Shown here piece after piece: positions 12,405 to 22,881 of a stretch of DNA of 64,000 nt. The notes beneath the pieces were generated by a model that made no database searches, had not been told where the DNA came from, and saw nothing but the letters and a program-made list of their open reading frames with translations. A program made the translations under genes and the position numbers. Location of the stretch: the NCBI GenBank assembly GCA_032622095.1, contig CP136069.1, forward strand, positions 88,124,958 to 88,188,957, given 5' to 3'. The stretch comes from Siphonodentalium dalli. Lineage: Eukaryota > Mollusca > Scaphopoda > Gadilida > Siphonodentaliidae. Within the stretch, counting starts at the first letter, position 1. Each line of letters opens with the position of its first letter.

Positions 12405-12640
12405 GCATTGGAATGTCGGTAGCATACTGGTCTCTCGGGCTAGCAAACCGGGGATCGCAATCTGGGAAGAGTTTTCTGACAAAGATCAGAACTCAGTCAG
12501 ATACCAAGTTTGTCAGGTTGAAAAAATCTCATTCGAGATCACTGAATAAAGATCCGCATACAAAATGCTGATTTTCCCCATTTACAACATTTGTCCAGGA
12601 ATGTTGTCGTGGGTGCGGACATTAATGGCTGACCCGTGTA
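12405..12640 (+). mobile_element. possible SINE-like tRNA-derived head
   Basis: At 12413-12470 there is an A-box-like string (tcggtagcatactgg) about 35 bp before a B-box-like string (ggatcgcaatct), the spacing expected of a pol III internal promoter in a tRNA-derived SINE. The body has no recognised core. Decayed and weakly supported; no folded tRNA can be drawn. Confidence 0.25.
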
Positions 12641-12680
12641 CACACCTTGCATGGTAGCACCTGGACCAGTGTGTCTATAA

Positions 12681-13529
12681 CAGGGTTCATACACCTAGCT
12701 GAGAGTAAAATTCCATATCTTTTCCATACTTTTTTCAAGACTTTCGGACAAATTTTCCAAGACCTTTCAGTGAAAAAATTCCATAACTTTTCCATACCCC
12801 GTACCTAGCTAAACAATGAGGAAGACCAATATATAAATTTCCAGGTTGTTTAAACAGAGCACACATATACGGTAGTTCAAATGAGCCCTTTATATGCGAA
12901 GATGCATTTAACTAATTAAGCTGATGTGAACAATAAATCATAAATGGTTTGCATCTGCAACAATTATCAGACTTGACACCCAGTATCAATAATTGCTAAA
13001 ATCACTGAATCATTGGGAAAAAAATTATTAATTATTAATTTGTTTTTACAGTTAATATCCATTTGTCTGTTTGGATTATGGACACATGCAGTCATTGTAA
13101 CAATGCATATTAATTGCGACACTATATATCACGTATTTATGATGCCAGTGTTTTATGACCAATATAATATAAGACAATAGGTTAATCAGCCGAATTTGAA
13201 TTACGACACAATAATTTGTGACTCGTTTTTGTCAGCAAAGACACAGGGCGAAATAATAGCCATGCTTTGACGACCATGTGGCAACATAAAACGTAGTTTC
13301 CGGGTGAAAGATTAGATATTTATTTCAACTTTGATAATTATTAATAATACTAACTTGCATTATTAGGTCATTTTGCGGTAAACTTTTACAGTATATAACA
13401 CAGATAAATACAAAATGAGAATTTCCTTCAATTTCACAATTATACCTCCCAATAAATTTGGCAAATATTTTTGAAATTTGGCAAAAAATAATTTCATTTG
13501 GCAAAAAATTTGGTCCAGTGTCAACCCTG
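12681..13529. mobile_element. hAT-like non-autonomous element (candidate)
   Basis: It starts CAGGGTTCATACAC and ends GTGTCAACCCTG, giving short inverted ends of CAGGGTT type as in many hAT MITEs. The interior is AT-rich, with repeated 'ttccatacttttt' text and no transposase. No convincing 8-bp target duplication was found, so the assignment is tentative. Confidence 0.4.
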
Positions 13530-13568
13530 GATGGATAAAGATAAATGGATAAAGTAGCAGTTACTCAC

Positions 13569-13705
13569 TCAGGCAATCAAAGATACTCTTCCAGCCCATT
13601 TGGTAAACTATCCAGTTGTAGTTTTGAAGTTGATTCAGCACGTACCGTATCTGATAAACAGATCCACACATCCTTGCCAAACATGACTCAAATGCGAAAT
13701 AATCA
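13569..13705 (-). CDS. D exon, copy A: second half of six-Cys domain
   Basis: A 137-nt minus-strand exon between acceptor tttacag and donor gtgagt. It supplies one base finishing the Ser codon split from exon C, then 45 codons, then one base. Cys fall at codons 8, 13 and 44. Tyr and Trp are frequent (VYQIRY, NWIVYQMGW). Joined to exon C it gives C-x11-C-x12-C-x8-C-x4-C-x30-C. Against the copy at 49233-49363, replacements are conservative (F/V, F/L, M/I, V/L, K/R, F/Y) and the only indel is six bases removing two codons in frame. That pattern indicates translated, constrained sequence. The fold is not recognised. A Cys-rich secreted domain is the inference. Confidence 0.7.
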
Positions 13706-13796
13706 CTGTAAATAAAACAAATATATGTTAGCTAGCCTAGAGAAGAGGTGTAGAATGGAAAACTTTAGCTGTGAATTTCAAAGAATCAAAGGACTA

Positions 13797-14010
13797 CAGT
13801 AATGCTCTAAATAATCAACTCCTTAACAACAGCAGAATTATGGATAACTTTTCAGGATTTAGTCGGAAATATGGCTTGTTGCCATTCATTGGAAAGCTCT
13901 CGCCGAGAGCTTTCAGATGAATGGCAACAAGCCATATTTCCGACTAAATCCTGAAAAGTTACCCATAAGTCTGCTGTGGTTAAGGAGTCGATTATTTAGA
14001 GCATCACTGT
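13797..14010. mobile_element. foldback element, full length
   Basis: A 214-bp palindrome with arms of ~95 bp around a centre near 13899-13910, in the intron between exons C and D. The orthologous position in copy B holds the member at 49499-49712, so insertion preceded the segmental duplication. Confidence 0.85.
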
Positions 14011-15085
14011 ATATATTACTAATAGTCAAGGGAAAATAAGCTCAAACAGGGTGCTTACACCTATCTAATGAAATTCATTATCATAAGATAAGTAGTACAT
14101 AGATGATACTGATAACTCTTATTTAGACCTGAAGCTAGGTAGATATCTAGGAGTTGTATCTGTGTATCATTAGCCATAATAAATCCACTGCCATGTTTCT
14201 CCATAAGTTTGATATACCAGGATCACACACATGCATGTTCCAACATGCACCTTGGAACATGCACCTTAAGCACCTTCTCTCCCGCTAGTAAAAGTACAAC
14301 TAAAAAATTCATAATGACCAAAACATTTCTCCGTCAAAGTCAAATATGGAACAATATTCTGAAAGCTGGCCAAACATAAAGCAAATAAACCATAAAAGAA
14401 TCAAGGTACCACAGGAACAGATAAGAGAACAGCAAATTAACAGCCTGGTGAAATATATAATTTTCATGTGCCTCAAATATTCCTTTCAATCAGCGACATA
14501 TATAACGCTAAGAATAATTTATGTATGTAACATCAGGCAGTGGTCTCGATGGAGACACCATGACAAGACTTGTCGTGCATCGTGCAATCTTGTCTGGATT
14601 CTGGCCCACAAATCCAAAATGACGTAAATGACATCAGAAACCTTTCCATAACGTCTTCCCTGGTTTTCATTAAGCCAACCAATGAAATTGGTCTAAATGA
14701 AACTAATTGGCCTAAATCACATGGGAATTCTTTACTAAGTTGTGAAACAGCTAATTTAATTTTCATCGCGATGGTTCATTCCTGATTCCGCCCTTTGGTA
14801 ATCTCCACACAGTTGCTAACCGGAAGTCACGTAATAATTTCTCCAAAATCCATACCCGCGATCTTTGAGAAATCACTGATGGATATAGAACAAAATATAT
14901 GACGTCATTCACCTGCGCCTAAGGTATAAACAACCACGCGCACCTGTGGCATGCTGGTGATTGCTATAATATACTTGCCTGATGAAGGTATTTTACATAC
15001 AGCAGAAAGCCTGGGTTAAAAAAGAATAAAAAACCACATATGTCTCTAATGATGTTACATTACTATAACAAAAACACATACTAAC
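14011..15085. other. intron between C and D, copy A
   Basis: Aligns with 49713-50690 of copy B up to about 15000, then with 52381 onward from 15046. The short open frames at 14346-14785 are not splice-bounded and have counterparts at 50208-50577 with scattered differences. No other exon is seen. Confidence 0.5.
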
Positions 15086-15170
15086 CTACAATTTCTTGTG
15101 TAATTGTAAGCTTTCATCTGATACAGACAGCGTTCATTCAAGAAGATTGAACGAACATCGCTGCAGCCAC
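15086..15170 (-). CDS. C exon, copy A: first half of six-Cys domain
   Basis: An 85-nt minus-strand exon between acceptor ttttgtag and donor gttagt. Two leading bases finish a codon begun in the previous exon. Then come 27 codons and two trailing bases that join the D exon. Cys are at codons 2, 14 and 27 (C-x11-C-x12-C), and an N-Y-T sequon lies near the end. The 52419-52503 copy differs at one exonic base, Leu to Met after the second Cys. Phase 1 on entry and phase 1 on exit from D make C+D a symmetric module suited to duplication or shuffling. Product unknown; secreted location is inferred from the Cys pattern and sequon. Confidence 0.7.
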
Positions 15171-15848
15171 CTACAAAACAAAAACAGAATATGAATACTT
15201 TTTGTTTTTAATTTATTAATTTTATTACCCTTTGAACCCTGGAATATATATGTAAAATGCCACATTCCCAGGGTTGTAGGACAAAATTGGAATATTTCAA
15301 ATAATAGCTAAAACGTTGTACAGGTAAATATAATACATTTTCAAACATAAGGTAGGATGCAGTTAATTATAAAACACAAACATTTATTGTATAATTAACA
15401 AGTCTATATCCTGTAGTTGACCTTGCTACAACATCTAGCCAAGGCTGCCAAAAGTTATCACCAGTAGAATTTGTTTGAAGAAATTACGTCATAGGTTTCC
15501 GACGTCATGCACCACTGGCCAGTATTCTGGCCATTCAAGTAATCCACTTTCAAATGTAAATTTATAGGATGCATGCAAGCACAAAAACTTATTGTATATA
15601 AGCCAGTCTCTACCTAGTAACAAGCCTGCAAATAGTGTGTCTGTCATTTTTCACAGAGGGTGAATTTAGTGATGCAATCCCATATGGTGGGCTAGCATCA
15701 CCAAATTCACCCTCTGGGGACCTCATTCTGCTCAGGCCTCAACTGCTATGGGAGAGCTAGGATCATATTGTAGTTCCTCAGTTGAAGTTGGTTATGTTTA
15801 CCCAACAGTCACAACAATTAAGCATATTACGTCATGACCTTCACTATT

Positions 15849-16010
15849 CATTATGACGTTAGGATTATCCCCTCTAGCTATTAATCGACTCGCCTTGTTT
15901 ATACGCGAAGCGTGACCAACCAATCAATTTTAACCTCACCCAAGTCACGCTGAGTGAATAGAGTCCGTCCCTAATCCCCTCACTTCCATTTCTGGCGGTT
16001 ATCGACAGAG
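15849..16010 (+). repeat. DIRS left inverted terminal repeat
   Basis: Runs from attcattatgacgttagg to tctggcggttatcgac and matches the reverse complement of 20257-20415 with few differences, including 'tctagctattaatcgact' and the 'ctaatcccctcact' block. Confidence 0.85.
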
Positions 16011-16033
16011 GTGTTTAATCTTGTTACCACATT

Positions 16034-17127
16034 ATGTCAGACACAGAAAATTCCTGTATTACGACTAATAGCCCTGGTAAGGGCAAAGGAAAGAAGAAGA
16101 AATCTCGTTTGGATTTGGTGGCGGACAGGTGTGACAAAATCCAGGTGGATATGACGCAAAATTTCTCTACAATGAAGGGTCAATCAAATCAACTGGTCAC
16201 TTTATTGTCAGACGCACAGCAAACGCGATCTGAACATAAAGCCAATGATTCCCCAGTATCCTCACAAAGAGGGGACGAAATTAGTATACATGCAAATAAT
16301 TTATCATCGGATGATACAGAAGATATGTGCAGTGATGCTGACACCGCAAAATCCACTGTACGAAAATCATTATCAGAGATTTTTGGGGAAACCAGTTTCC
16401 AAATAGCAGTGCCTGTTGAAAAGATGGGGCTTCACATTGACCAAGCACAAAAAGATCTGTTAATGCAATCTCTCAGATCTGACCATTCTCGAAATTTATC
16501 TTCGTATAACGAGGACACTTATGATCGGTTACCCATTGACGAAGACACTACAGAGTTTTTGAATGTTCCGTCACTTGATCCATTATTGGTAGAAGCAATA
16601 ACCAAGAAACTCGGGGCTTGCACAAAAATCGCTTCACGCAAAAAGTGACAAGTCTTCATTCCCAGCCATGCAAAATGCTGGAAGAAATAGCTTACAAGGG
16701 CCAACAAGCAGGTCGAGTTGCTATTATAGCTCAGCTCTACACCCAGCAATCTTTGGCGAAACTGCTGAGTTGTCTGGAAAAAGAGAACTGTGACATTACG
16801 GAGGCAATTTCTCTTTTGAAAGACTCTTTCGAAATTACATCTAAGGGTTTGGATCAGATCGGACGCCTGGCAGCGTTTCATCACATTATTCGCCTTACAT
16901 GTGCTATGACTGATTCTGATTGGTACACCAGTGATCCCACGAGTTCTATGGCGAATCTCCCTCTGACCGGGGATGGTGTGTTTGGGAATGGTTTGGAGCC
17001 ATTGCTTAAATCGCGAAGAGAAAGGCGCAAAGAAATGCTCGAACTATTGCCTGAATCGGAAAGTCAAAAGGAACGTAAACGGACGAGTACGGTAACAAGC
17101 GCAGGTCCACCGGTAATAAAGAAATAA
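16034..17127 (+). pseudogene. DIRS gag-like protein (ORF1), frameshifted
   Basis: The first frame opens at 16034 (MSDTENSCITT...) with a Lys/Gly-rich N-terminus and an acidic middle. It ends at 16648. The reading continues in another frame from about 16620 to 17127, where the peptide (KMLEEIAYKGQQAGRVA...) has the helical, Lys-rich tail usual in DIRS ORF1. One indel near 16625 explains the break. Together about 360 codons, a normal size for this ORF. In the family the product is thought to form the nucleoprotein particle. It sits just downstream of the left inverted repeat. Confidence 0.7.
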
Positions 17128-17173
17128 AAAATGGCGGCTAGCGCTAGTTTCGGTTCGCATTCTCATTCGTCGA

Positions 17174-18165
17174 GTGGTTTCACTCCAAACAGAGATGCGA
17201 TGTTCAAATTTCGGATCCCCAAGCTTGATTCGAGCGCCTCAGCGGGATCATCAAAAGCTAGTTCAAGTCAATGATCTCGATATTACCACTCCGGATCTCG
17301 AGACAACGGCTGGTCTAACTCCAATTCAAGGGACCGACCTCGTGGTCGAGGACGTGGACAGAGATTCTGACTATCGTGTAAGTATAATAAATCCTATGCC
17401 AGAAATTCCGTTCGGGGGTCGCTTGTCTCATTTTATGACATCTTGGAAAGCAATCACAAGCGACCCGTATGTGTTGAGCATAATATCCCAGGGTTTACGT
17501 CTGGAATTTCATACTGTTCCAAAATTCTCCGGTGTGAGGGAAACCAATCTTCCTCATCACCAGGGAGATTTGGTACAGCAAGAAGTACATCAACTTCTGC
17601 AAAAACGTATTGTAGAAAAAGTTCCCGATCATTTGGCAATAGACGGGTTCTACAGCAAAAAATTTCTGGTCCCCAAAAAGAACGGAAAATTCAGACCAGT
17701 TCTGAATGTAAAACTTCTGAATCGTTATATCGTGCAAACACATTTCAAAATGGACACTCTAAAATCAGTGTTCCAATTAGTAAACCGGGGAGATCATGCA
17801 ATAACCCTGGATTTATGCGACGCTTACAATCACATTTTGATTGCAAAAGCACACAGAAAGTATTTTCGGTTCCGATTTCGCAAGAAAAATTATCAATTTC
17901 GTGCTCTTTGCTTCGGCCCGACAATGTCACCTCGAATTTTCACATGGCTGACGTCAGTAGCAGCAGCATTGCTGAGAAAACACTGTGATAACCTACTTAG
18001 ACGACTGGTTAGTAGTGAATCGGTCACGCAATCAGTTGCTAAACAATCGATCGTTAGTAATTCAAACCCTGACCGAATTGGGGTTCTTGATAAATCAAGA
18101 GAAATCAAATCTAACTCCGTCCCTTCGGTTCATTTATCTCGGGTGTCTGTTCAATCTGAGAGCAG
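17174..18165 (+). pseudogene. DIRS reverse transcriptase domain
   Basis: From about 17570 the frame shows RT fingers and palm: FLVPKKNGKFRPVLNVKLLN, then the motif A region ITLDLCDAYNHI, then FRALCFGPTMSP. The catalytic box YLDDWL is at 17991 onward in a shifted frame (17985-18209), followed by a thumb-like stretch. A single indel near 17985 therefore separates the palm from its own YLDD box. After FIYLGCLFNL the sequence jumps to RNase H text near 18165, so roughly the connection domain is deleted. In the family the enzyme copies element RNA into DNA. Confidence 0.8.
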
Positions 18166-18739
18166 GAACAGTATTCGCTGCGACAACTCAACCGTGGTTC
18201 AGTATTTAAACAAACAAGGAGGAACCAAATCTCCAATACTATGTCAGTTGGCTCTCGAGCACAATATAATGATATCAGCCGCTCACATTCAGGGTCGGCT
18301 CAATGTAATAGCAGATTATTACAGCCGGAGATCTCTCAATCAGAACAAATGGTGCCTGAACAAAACGGTGGTCCAGAATCTTTTTCAGATTTGGGGTTGT
18401 CCCACAGTCGACATGTTCGCAACATGGGACAACCGACAGATCAACCGGTTTTGTTCTTGGAATCCCCATCCATTAGCATGGGCACAGGATGCCTTAACCA
18501 TTCCTTGGACGAATCTGTTTCTATATGCATTCCCTCTGTTTCCATTAATAATGCGTGTTCTGAGCCATCTCGAGAGATTTCCTTGCACCGTGATAATGAT
18601 CACTCCAGGGTGGCCAAATCAATGTTGGTATCCTCGGTTGTTGAATCTGCTAGTAGCTTTGCCAGTCAAATTACCTCTGGGTCCGAATCTCTTGACACAG
18701 GCGAACGGGGAAATAATGCATGCCAATCTCAAATGTTGA
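18166..18739 (+). pseudogene. DIRS RNase H C-terminus and Dam-like methyltransferase-type region
   Basis: In the same frame as the start of ORF2. The text RCDNSTVVQYLNKQGGT and AAHIQGRLNVIADYYSR matches the second half of the DIRS RNase H domain (conserved D and AD). It is followed by VDMFAT...N, FCSWNPHPLAWAQDAL and YAFPLFPL, the segment described in this family as a methyltransferase-like domain. I assign the latter by position and motif style only. The RNase H N-terminus is missing through the deletion at about 18165. It ends at a stop at 18739. Confidence 0.65.
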
Positions 18740-18774
18740 ATCTGTCGATGGTTTGGCTACTCTCAACCAACAGT

Positions 18775-19759
18775 TCAAAACAGATGGCTTTTCATCAGGA
18801 GCTTGACAGCTTTTGTCCCACTCCTGGCGAAAGGGAACAAGAAAAGATTATGCTAGCAAATTTCGACAATTCCATAGCTGGTGTTTGGGAAAACAAGTTG
18901 ATCCCTATAAGGCGACTTTGACAGAATGTGCTAATTTTTTGTCAGATCTGTTCGAAAAAGGGTTAGCATATTCTACGATAACTGGATATCGCTCTATGTT
19001 ATCAACTTTTTTGCCTTGCATCGATAGGCTTCCCATAGGTCAACATCCCAAAATCATTCGACTTCTCAAAGGGGTGTTCAATGAACGACCTCCTCTTAGA
19101 CAACTTTTACCAACATGGGATCTTAAATTTCTCCTATTTTAGAATGTTTACAGTCAAGACCTTTTGAACCTTTGGAGGATGCATCGTTGAAACTGGTGAC
19201 GTTCAAAACGGTGCTGTTGATTGCGGTCACATCTTTCAGACGTTGCAGTGATTTGCAAGCGCTTAAACTGGGTGAAGGATATGTCAACATTCAACGGCAA
19301 GGTCTTACCTTTATGAGAGCTAAACTGGCTAAGCAAGATCGGCCTGCACATCACTCTCAATCTATTTTTATACTGGCCTTTCCGGACTGTGAACAGTTGG
19401 ATCCTAAAAGAACTATTCTGCATTATATCCAGAGAACATCAGGATTGCGTTTGGAAGCAACTTCCGCAGTCAGCAGTATGTCTTTATTCCTATCATATTC
19501 AAAACCACACCATCCAGTTTCTAGTCAGACTATATCTCGCTGGTTGGTGGAATGCATCAAGCTGTGCTATGATTTGAAGAATCAGCCAGTTCCTGCGGTT
19601 TCGGGTCATTCTACACGCAGTGTGGGTCCAGCTTGGGTGCTGTTCAACGCTGCCAACCTTAAGCAGGTGCTGGAGGCTGCAGATTGGACGCAGGATTCTA
19701 CGTTCATTCGACATTATTTGAAGCCATTGAATATTGATGTTTTGTCAGGGAGACAATAA
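18775..19759 (+). pseudogene. DIRS tyrosine recombinase (YR)
   Basis: Two frames joined by one indel near 19140. The N-terminal core-binding part (WRKGTRKDYASKFRQFHSWC, 18813-19142) and the catalytic part (19145-19759) show the YR signature in order: Arg in SFRRCSDL, the H-x-x-R box in GHSTRSV, and the nucleophile Tyr in FIRHYL. All catalytic residues are preserved although the frame is broken. In the family YR integrates a circular DNA intermediate, which accounts for the lack of a target duplication. It overlaps the end of ORF2 in another frame, usual for these elements. Confidence 0.8.
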
Positions 19760-20110
19760 TTCTACGGAGTAGAGATTCAATGGTGTTTTAACTACATATT
19801 TCTGGCGAGTCGCCATTTGGAGAAAGTATCTCTAAGATGTTGTTTATATGTTTGGGGATGTATATACAGTATGGTGATTCCACATGGGAGCAGACAGACC
19901 AGTGTGGCTTTGTGTTTCATGTTATGATAATGCGGATTCAGTCGGACGACAGCAGTCGCAAATTTTTAGACTGAAGATCTACATGTATATATACAGTTCT
20001 TAGCAGGGATGGCTTGCCAAGTTTTGGGGTGAGTTCTGCTAGTTTTATTGACATTGTTGAGTTGTGGATATCCCACCTCCATGTGTTTCTGTTGGAATCT
20101 GTATTATTCC

Positions 20111-20208
20111 TAACGTCATAATGAATAGTGGAGGTCATGACGTAAAAATGCTAAATTTGAGTGATCAAATTATAGTTTTACGAATGACCGGAACTATTCA
20201 TTATGACG
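20111..20208 (+). repeat. DIRS internal complementary region
   Basis: The first half is the reverse complement of the extreme left end (15827-15862). The second half is the reverse complement of the extreme right end (20397-20463). They join at gacgtaaaaatgc. This is the arrangement known in DIRS-1, thought to template circle closure. It fixes the element ends to within a base or two. Confidence 0.85.
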
Positions 20209-20256
20209 GCCCGTCCCGCCTCCCCGCTTTCTGTCAATAAAACTTTCTTGTGGTGG

Positions 20257-20415
20257 TTGTCGATAACCGCCAGAAGGAAAGTGAGGGGATTAGGGACGGA
20301 CTCTATTCACTCAGCGTGACTTGGGTGAGGTTAAAATTGATTGGTTGGTCACGCTTCGTGTAACAAGTCGATTAATAGCTAGAGGGGATAAACCCAACGT
20401 CATAATGAATAGTTC
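20257..20415 (-). repeat. DIRS right inverted terminal repeat
   Basis: Reverse-complement partner of 15849-16010. Beyond it lie about 48 extra bases to 20463 that are present in the internal complementary region but not at the left end. Confidence 0.85.
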
Positions 20416-20920
20416 CGGTCATTCGTAAAACTATAATTTGATCACTCAAATTTAGCATTTTTATCTGCAAATTAAGGGATATAGAAACTTCCCAGAAGGG
20501 AAAAAGTAACTGAAACAATGTTAATTTGAGACTATATATACTTCCCAGAAGATGAGATCTAAGCAGAATGAGATCCACAGAGGGTAAATTTGGTGATGCT
20601 AGCCTGCTGTGTGAGATAGCATTAATAAATTCACCCTCTGGGGACCTCATTCTTCAAATGACAGACACACTATTTGCAGGCTTGCCCAGTAGCTGACCTT
20701 GTTATGCCATGTTTGACACGATGCCAGCTTTGTTTTTTGCAACTGGGCAACCAATTAAAACAATTGAAAATTGAAAAAGTTTCTCTTGAACTGGATGCAT
20801 GATTGACAGACGTTTGTTACCAAGACATTATTGTTGATTGCAATGAATGTATAAATTTTTCAATTATATAGAAATATATTGGTGAAGACATTTTTTACCA
20901 ATATTTGAATTAAATTTTTA

Positions 20921-22788
20921 ATATGAAAGTGTCAATGACACTGCAGCTCAACTTGGAAAGGGAATAATTTAATGTATTACAGTCAATGGAGCGATTAGGA
21001 ATGTGGAAAGTTGAATGTCTAATACTAGTTTATAGACATGAAGAGAAAAGTAAAATCCAAGATGGCTGCTGGCGGCCATGTTTTCGGCCGAATGACCCCA
21101 AAATGAGTCGTTCCCATCTACATGTCATCGTTAACATCAATGACAAATTTTATGACGATCAGACTAAAGGTACGACCTGTAGCCCGTGCTAAAGAATTTA
21201 GTCATACAAAGAGTAAAATCCAAGATGGCTGCTGGCGGCCATGTTTTCGGCCGAATGACCCCAAAATGAGTCGTTCCCATCTACATGTCATCGTTAACAT
21301 CAATGACAAATTTTATGACGATCAGACTAAAGGTACGACCTGTAGCCCATGCTAAAGAATTTAGTCATACAAAGAGTAAAATCCAAGATGGCTGCTGGCG
21401 GCCTTGTTTGTTGGCCGAATGACCCCAAAATGACTCGATCCCATTTACATTCCAATTTCAACAGCCATGACAAATTGTATGATGATCAGACTAAAGGTAC
21501 GACCTGTAGCCCGTGCTAAAGGATTTAGTCATACAAAGAGTAAAATCCAAGATGGCTGCTGGCGACCTTGTTTTTTGGCCGAATGACCCAAAAATGACTT
21601 GTTCCCATCTACATGTGATTATTAACATTCTTGACAAATTTTATGATGATCAGACTAAAAGTAGGACCTGTAGCCCGTGCTAAAGGATTTAGTCATACAA
21701 AGAGTAAAATCCAAGATGGCTGCTGGTGGCCATGTTTTTTGGCCGAATGACCCCAAAATTACTCGTTCCCATCTACATGTCAATATTATCATCCATGACA
21801 AATTTCATGATGATCAGACTAAAGGTACGACCTGCAGCCCGTGCTAAAGAATTTAGTCATACAAAGAGTAAAATCCAAGATGGCTGCTGGCGGCCATGTT
21901 TTTTGTCCGAATGACCCCAAAATGACTCGTTCCCATCTACATTCCAATATCAACAGCCATGACAAATTGTATGATGATCTGACTAAAGGTACGACCTGTA
22001 GCCCGTGCTAAAGGATTTAGTCATACAAAGAGTAAAATACAAGATGGCTGCTGGCGGCCTTGTTTTTTGGCCGATTGACCCCAAAATGACTCGATCCCAT
22101 CTACATGTCAATATTATCATCCATGAGAAATTTCATGATGATCAGACAAACAGTATGACCTGTGGCCCGTGCTAATGGATTAAATTTTGAAATCCAAGAT
22201 GGCCGCTGGCGGCCATGTTTTTTGTCCGAATGACTCCAAAATGACTCGTTCCCATCTACATTCCAATATCAACAGCCATGACAAATTTTATGATGATCAG
22301 ACTAAAGGTACGACCTGTAGCCCGTGCTAAAGGATTTAGTCATACAAAGAGTAAAATTCGAGATTTTTTGTCCGAATGACCCCAAAATGACATGTCATTA
22401 TTAACATTCTTGATAAATTTTATGATGATCAGACTAAAAGTACGACCTGTAGCCCGTGCTAAAGAATTTAGTCATACAAAGAGTAAAACATCCATGACAA
22501 ATTTCATGATGATCAGACAAACAGTACGGCCTGTAGCCCGTGCTAATGGATTGAATTTTGAAATCCAAGATGGCCACTGGCGGCCATGTTTAATTTCTGA
22601 ATGACCCCAAAATTAATCATTCTGGTCTAAATGTTGATGTCAACAGCTATGACAAATTTCATAATGATCCGACCAAAGGTACGACCTGTAGCCTGCATTG
22701 TTGACGCCTTACGTACACACGCACGACGGACGACAAAGCCATGGCAATAGCTCAAACTTTACAAAGTAAAGTTGAGCTAATAAGTAAT
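20921..22788 (+). mobile_element. Helentron/HINE-like element with central 164-bp array
   Basis: An insertion of about 1.87 kb relative to copy B (empty site near 54223). The 5' end carries agctcaactt within 35 bp of the edge. The 3' end carries the inverted partner aagttgagct inside a terminal hairpin (22749-22777). Between them lie about ten tandem units and a CGACGGACGAC tract. Subterminal inverted repeats, a 3' hairpin, central tandem repeats and no coding capacity match non-autonomous Helentron-type elements as described in other animals. No Rep or helicase is present, so the class is inferred. Relatives of the 5' end occur at 45610 and 7265. Confidence 0.6.
21040..22690 (+). repeat. ~164-bp tandem array ('caagatggc' units)
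   Basis: The marker caagatggc occurs at 21058, 21221, 21384, 21548, 21712, 21876, 22040, 22195 and 22566, giving steps of 163-164 then 155. A shortened or rearranged pair lies between the last two. Short frames in it are not genes. The repeat length resembles that of the ~160-bp bivalve satellites I recall, but the sequence relation is untested. Confidence 0.85.
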
Positions 22789-22881
22789 AACTATTGTTTT
22801 GGATTAAGTTTAATATGAGTTATAGCTGAAAAGTTTGAATACAAATTTACTATATAAATAAGCTACGCGCATTATAGAAAT

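Larger units (their letters stand above)
15827..20463 (+). mobile_element. DIRS-type tyrosine-recombinase retrotransposon
   Basis: A 4.6-kb element absent from the matching site of copy B (around 53163). Left and right ends share an inverted repeat of about 160 bp (15849-16010 against 20257-20415). The right end carries an extra ~45 bp, and both termini are represented in an internal complementary region at 20111-20208. It encodes, in order, a gag-like protein, RT, an RNase H/methyltransferase-type region and a tyrosine recombinase. There is no target-site duplication, as expected for recombinase-mediated insertion. At least three frameshifts and one internal deletion show this copy is dead. 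Confidence 0.9.

Noticed and set aside
12405-12480. tRNA gene
   Set aside because: A- and B-box-like strings are degenerate and no cloverleaf can be drawn. Only a SINE-like relic is plausible.
17443-17988. 181-codon plus-strand frame inside the DIRS RT region
   Set aside because: Out of frame with the RT motifs and rich in Ser/Arg in the way shadow frames are. The RT reading explains the DNA.
18241-18921. 226-codon plus-strand frame
   Set aside because: Shadow of the RNase H/methyltransferase-type and YR readings, with no motif of its own.
21040-22690. CRISPR-like array
   Set aside because: Units are contiguous 164-bp tandem repeats without unique spacers, in a eukaryotic genome.
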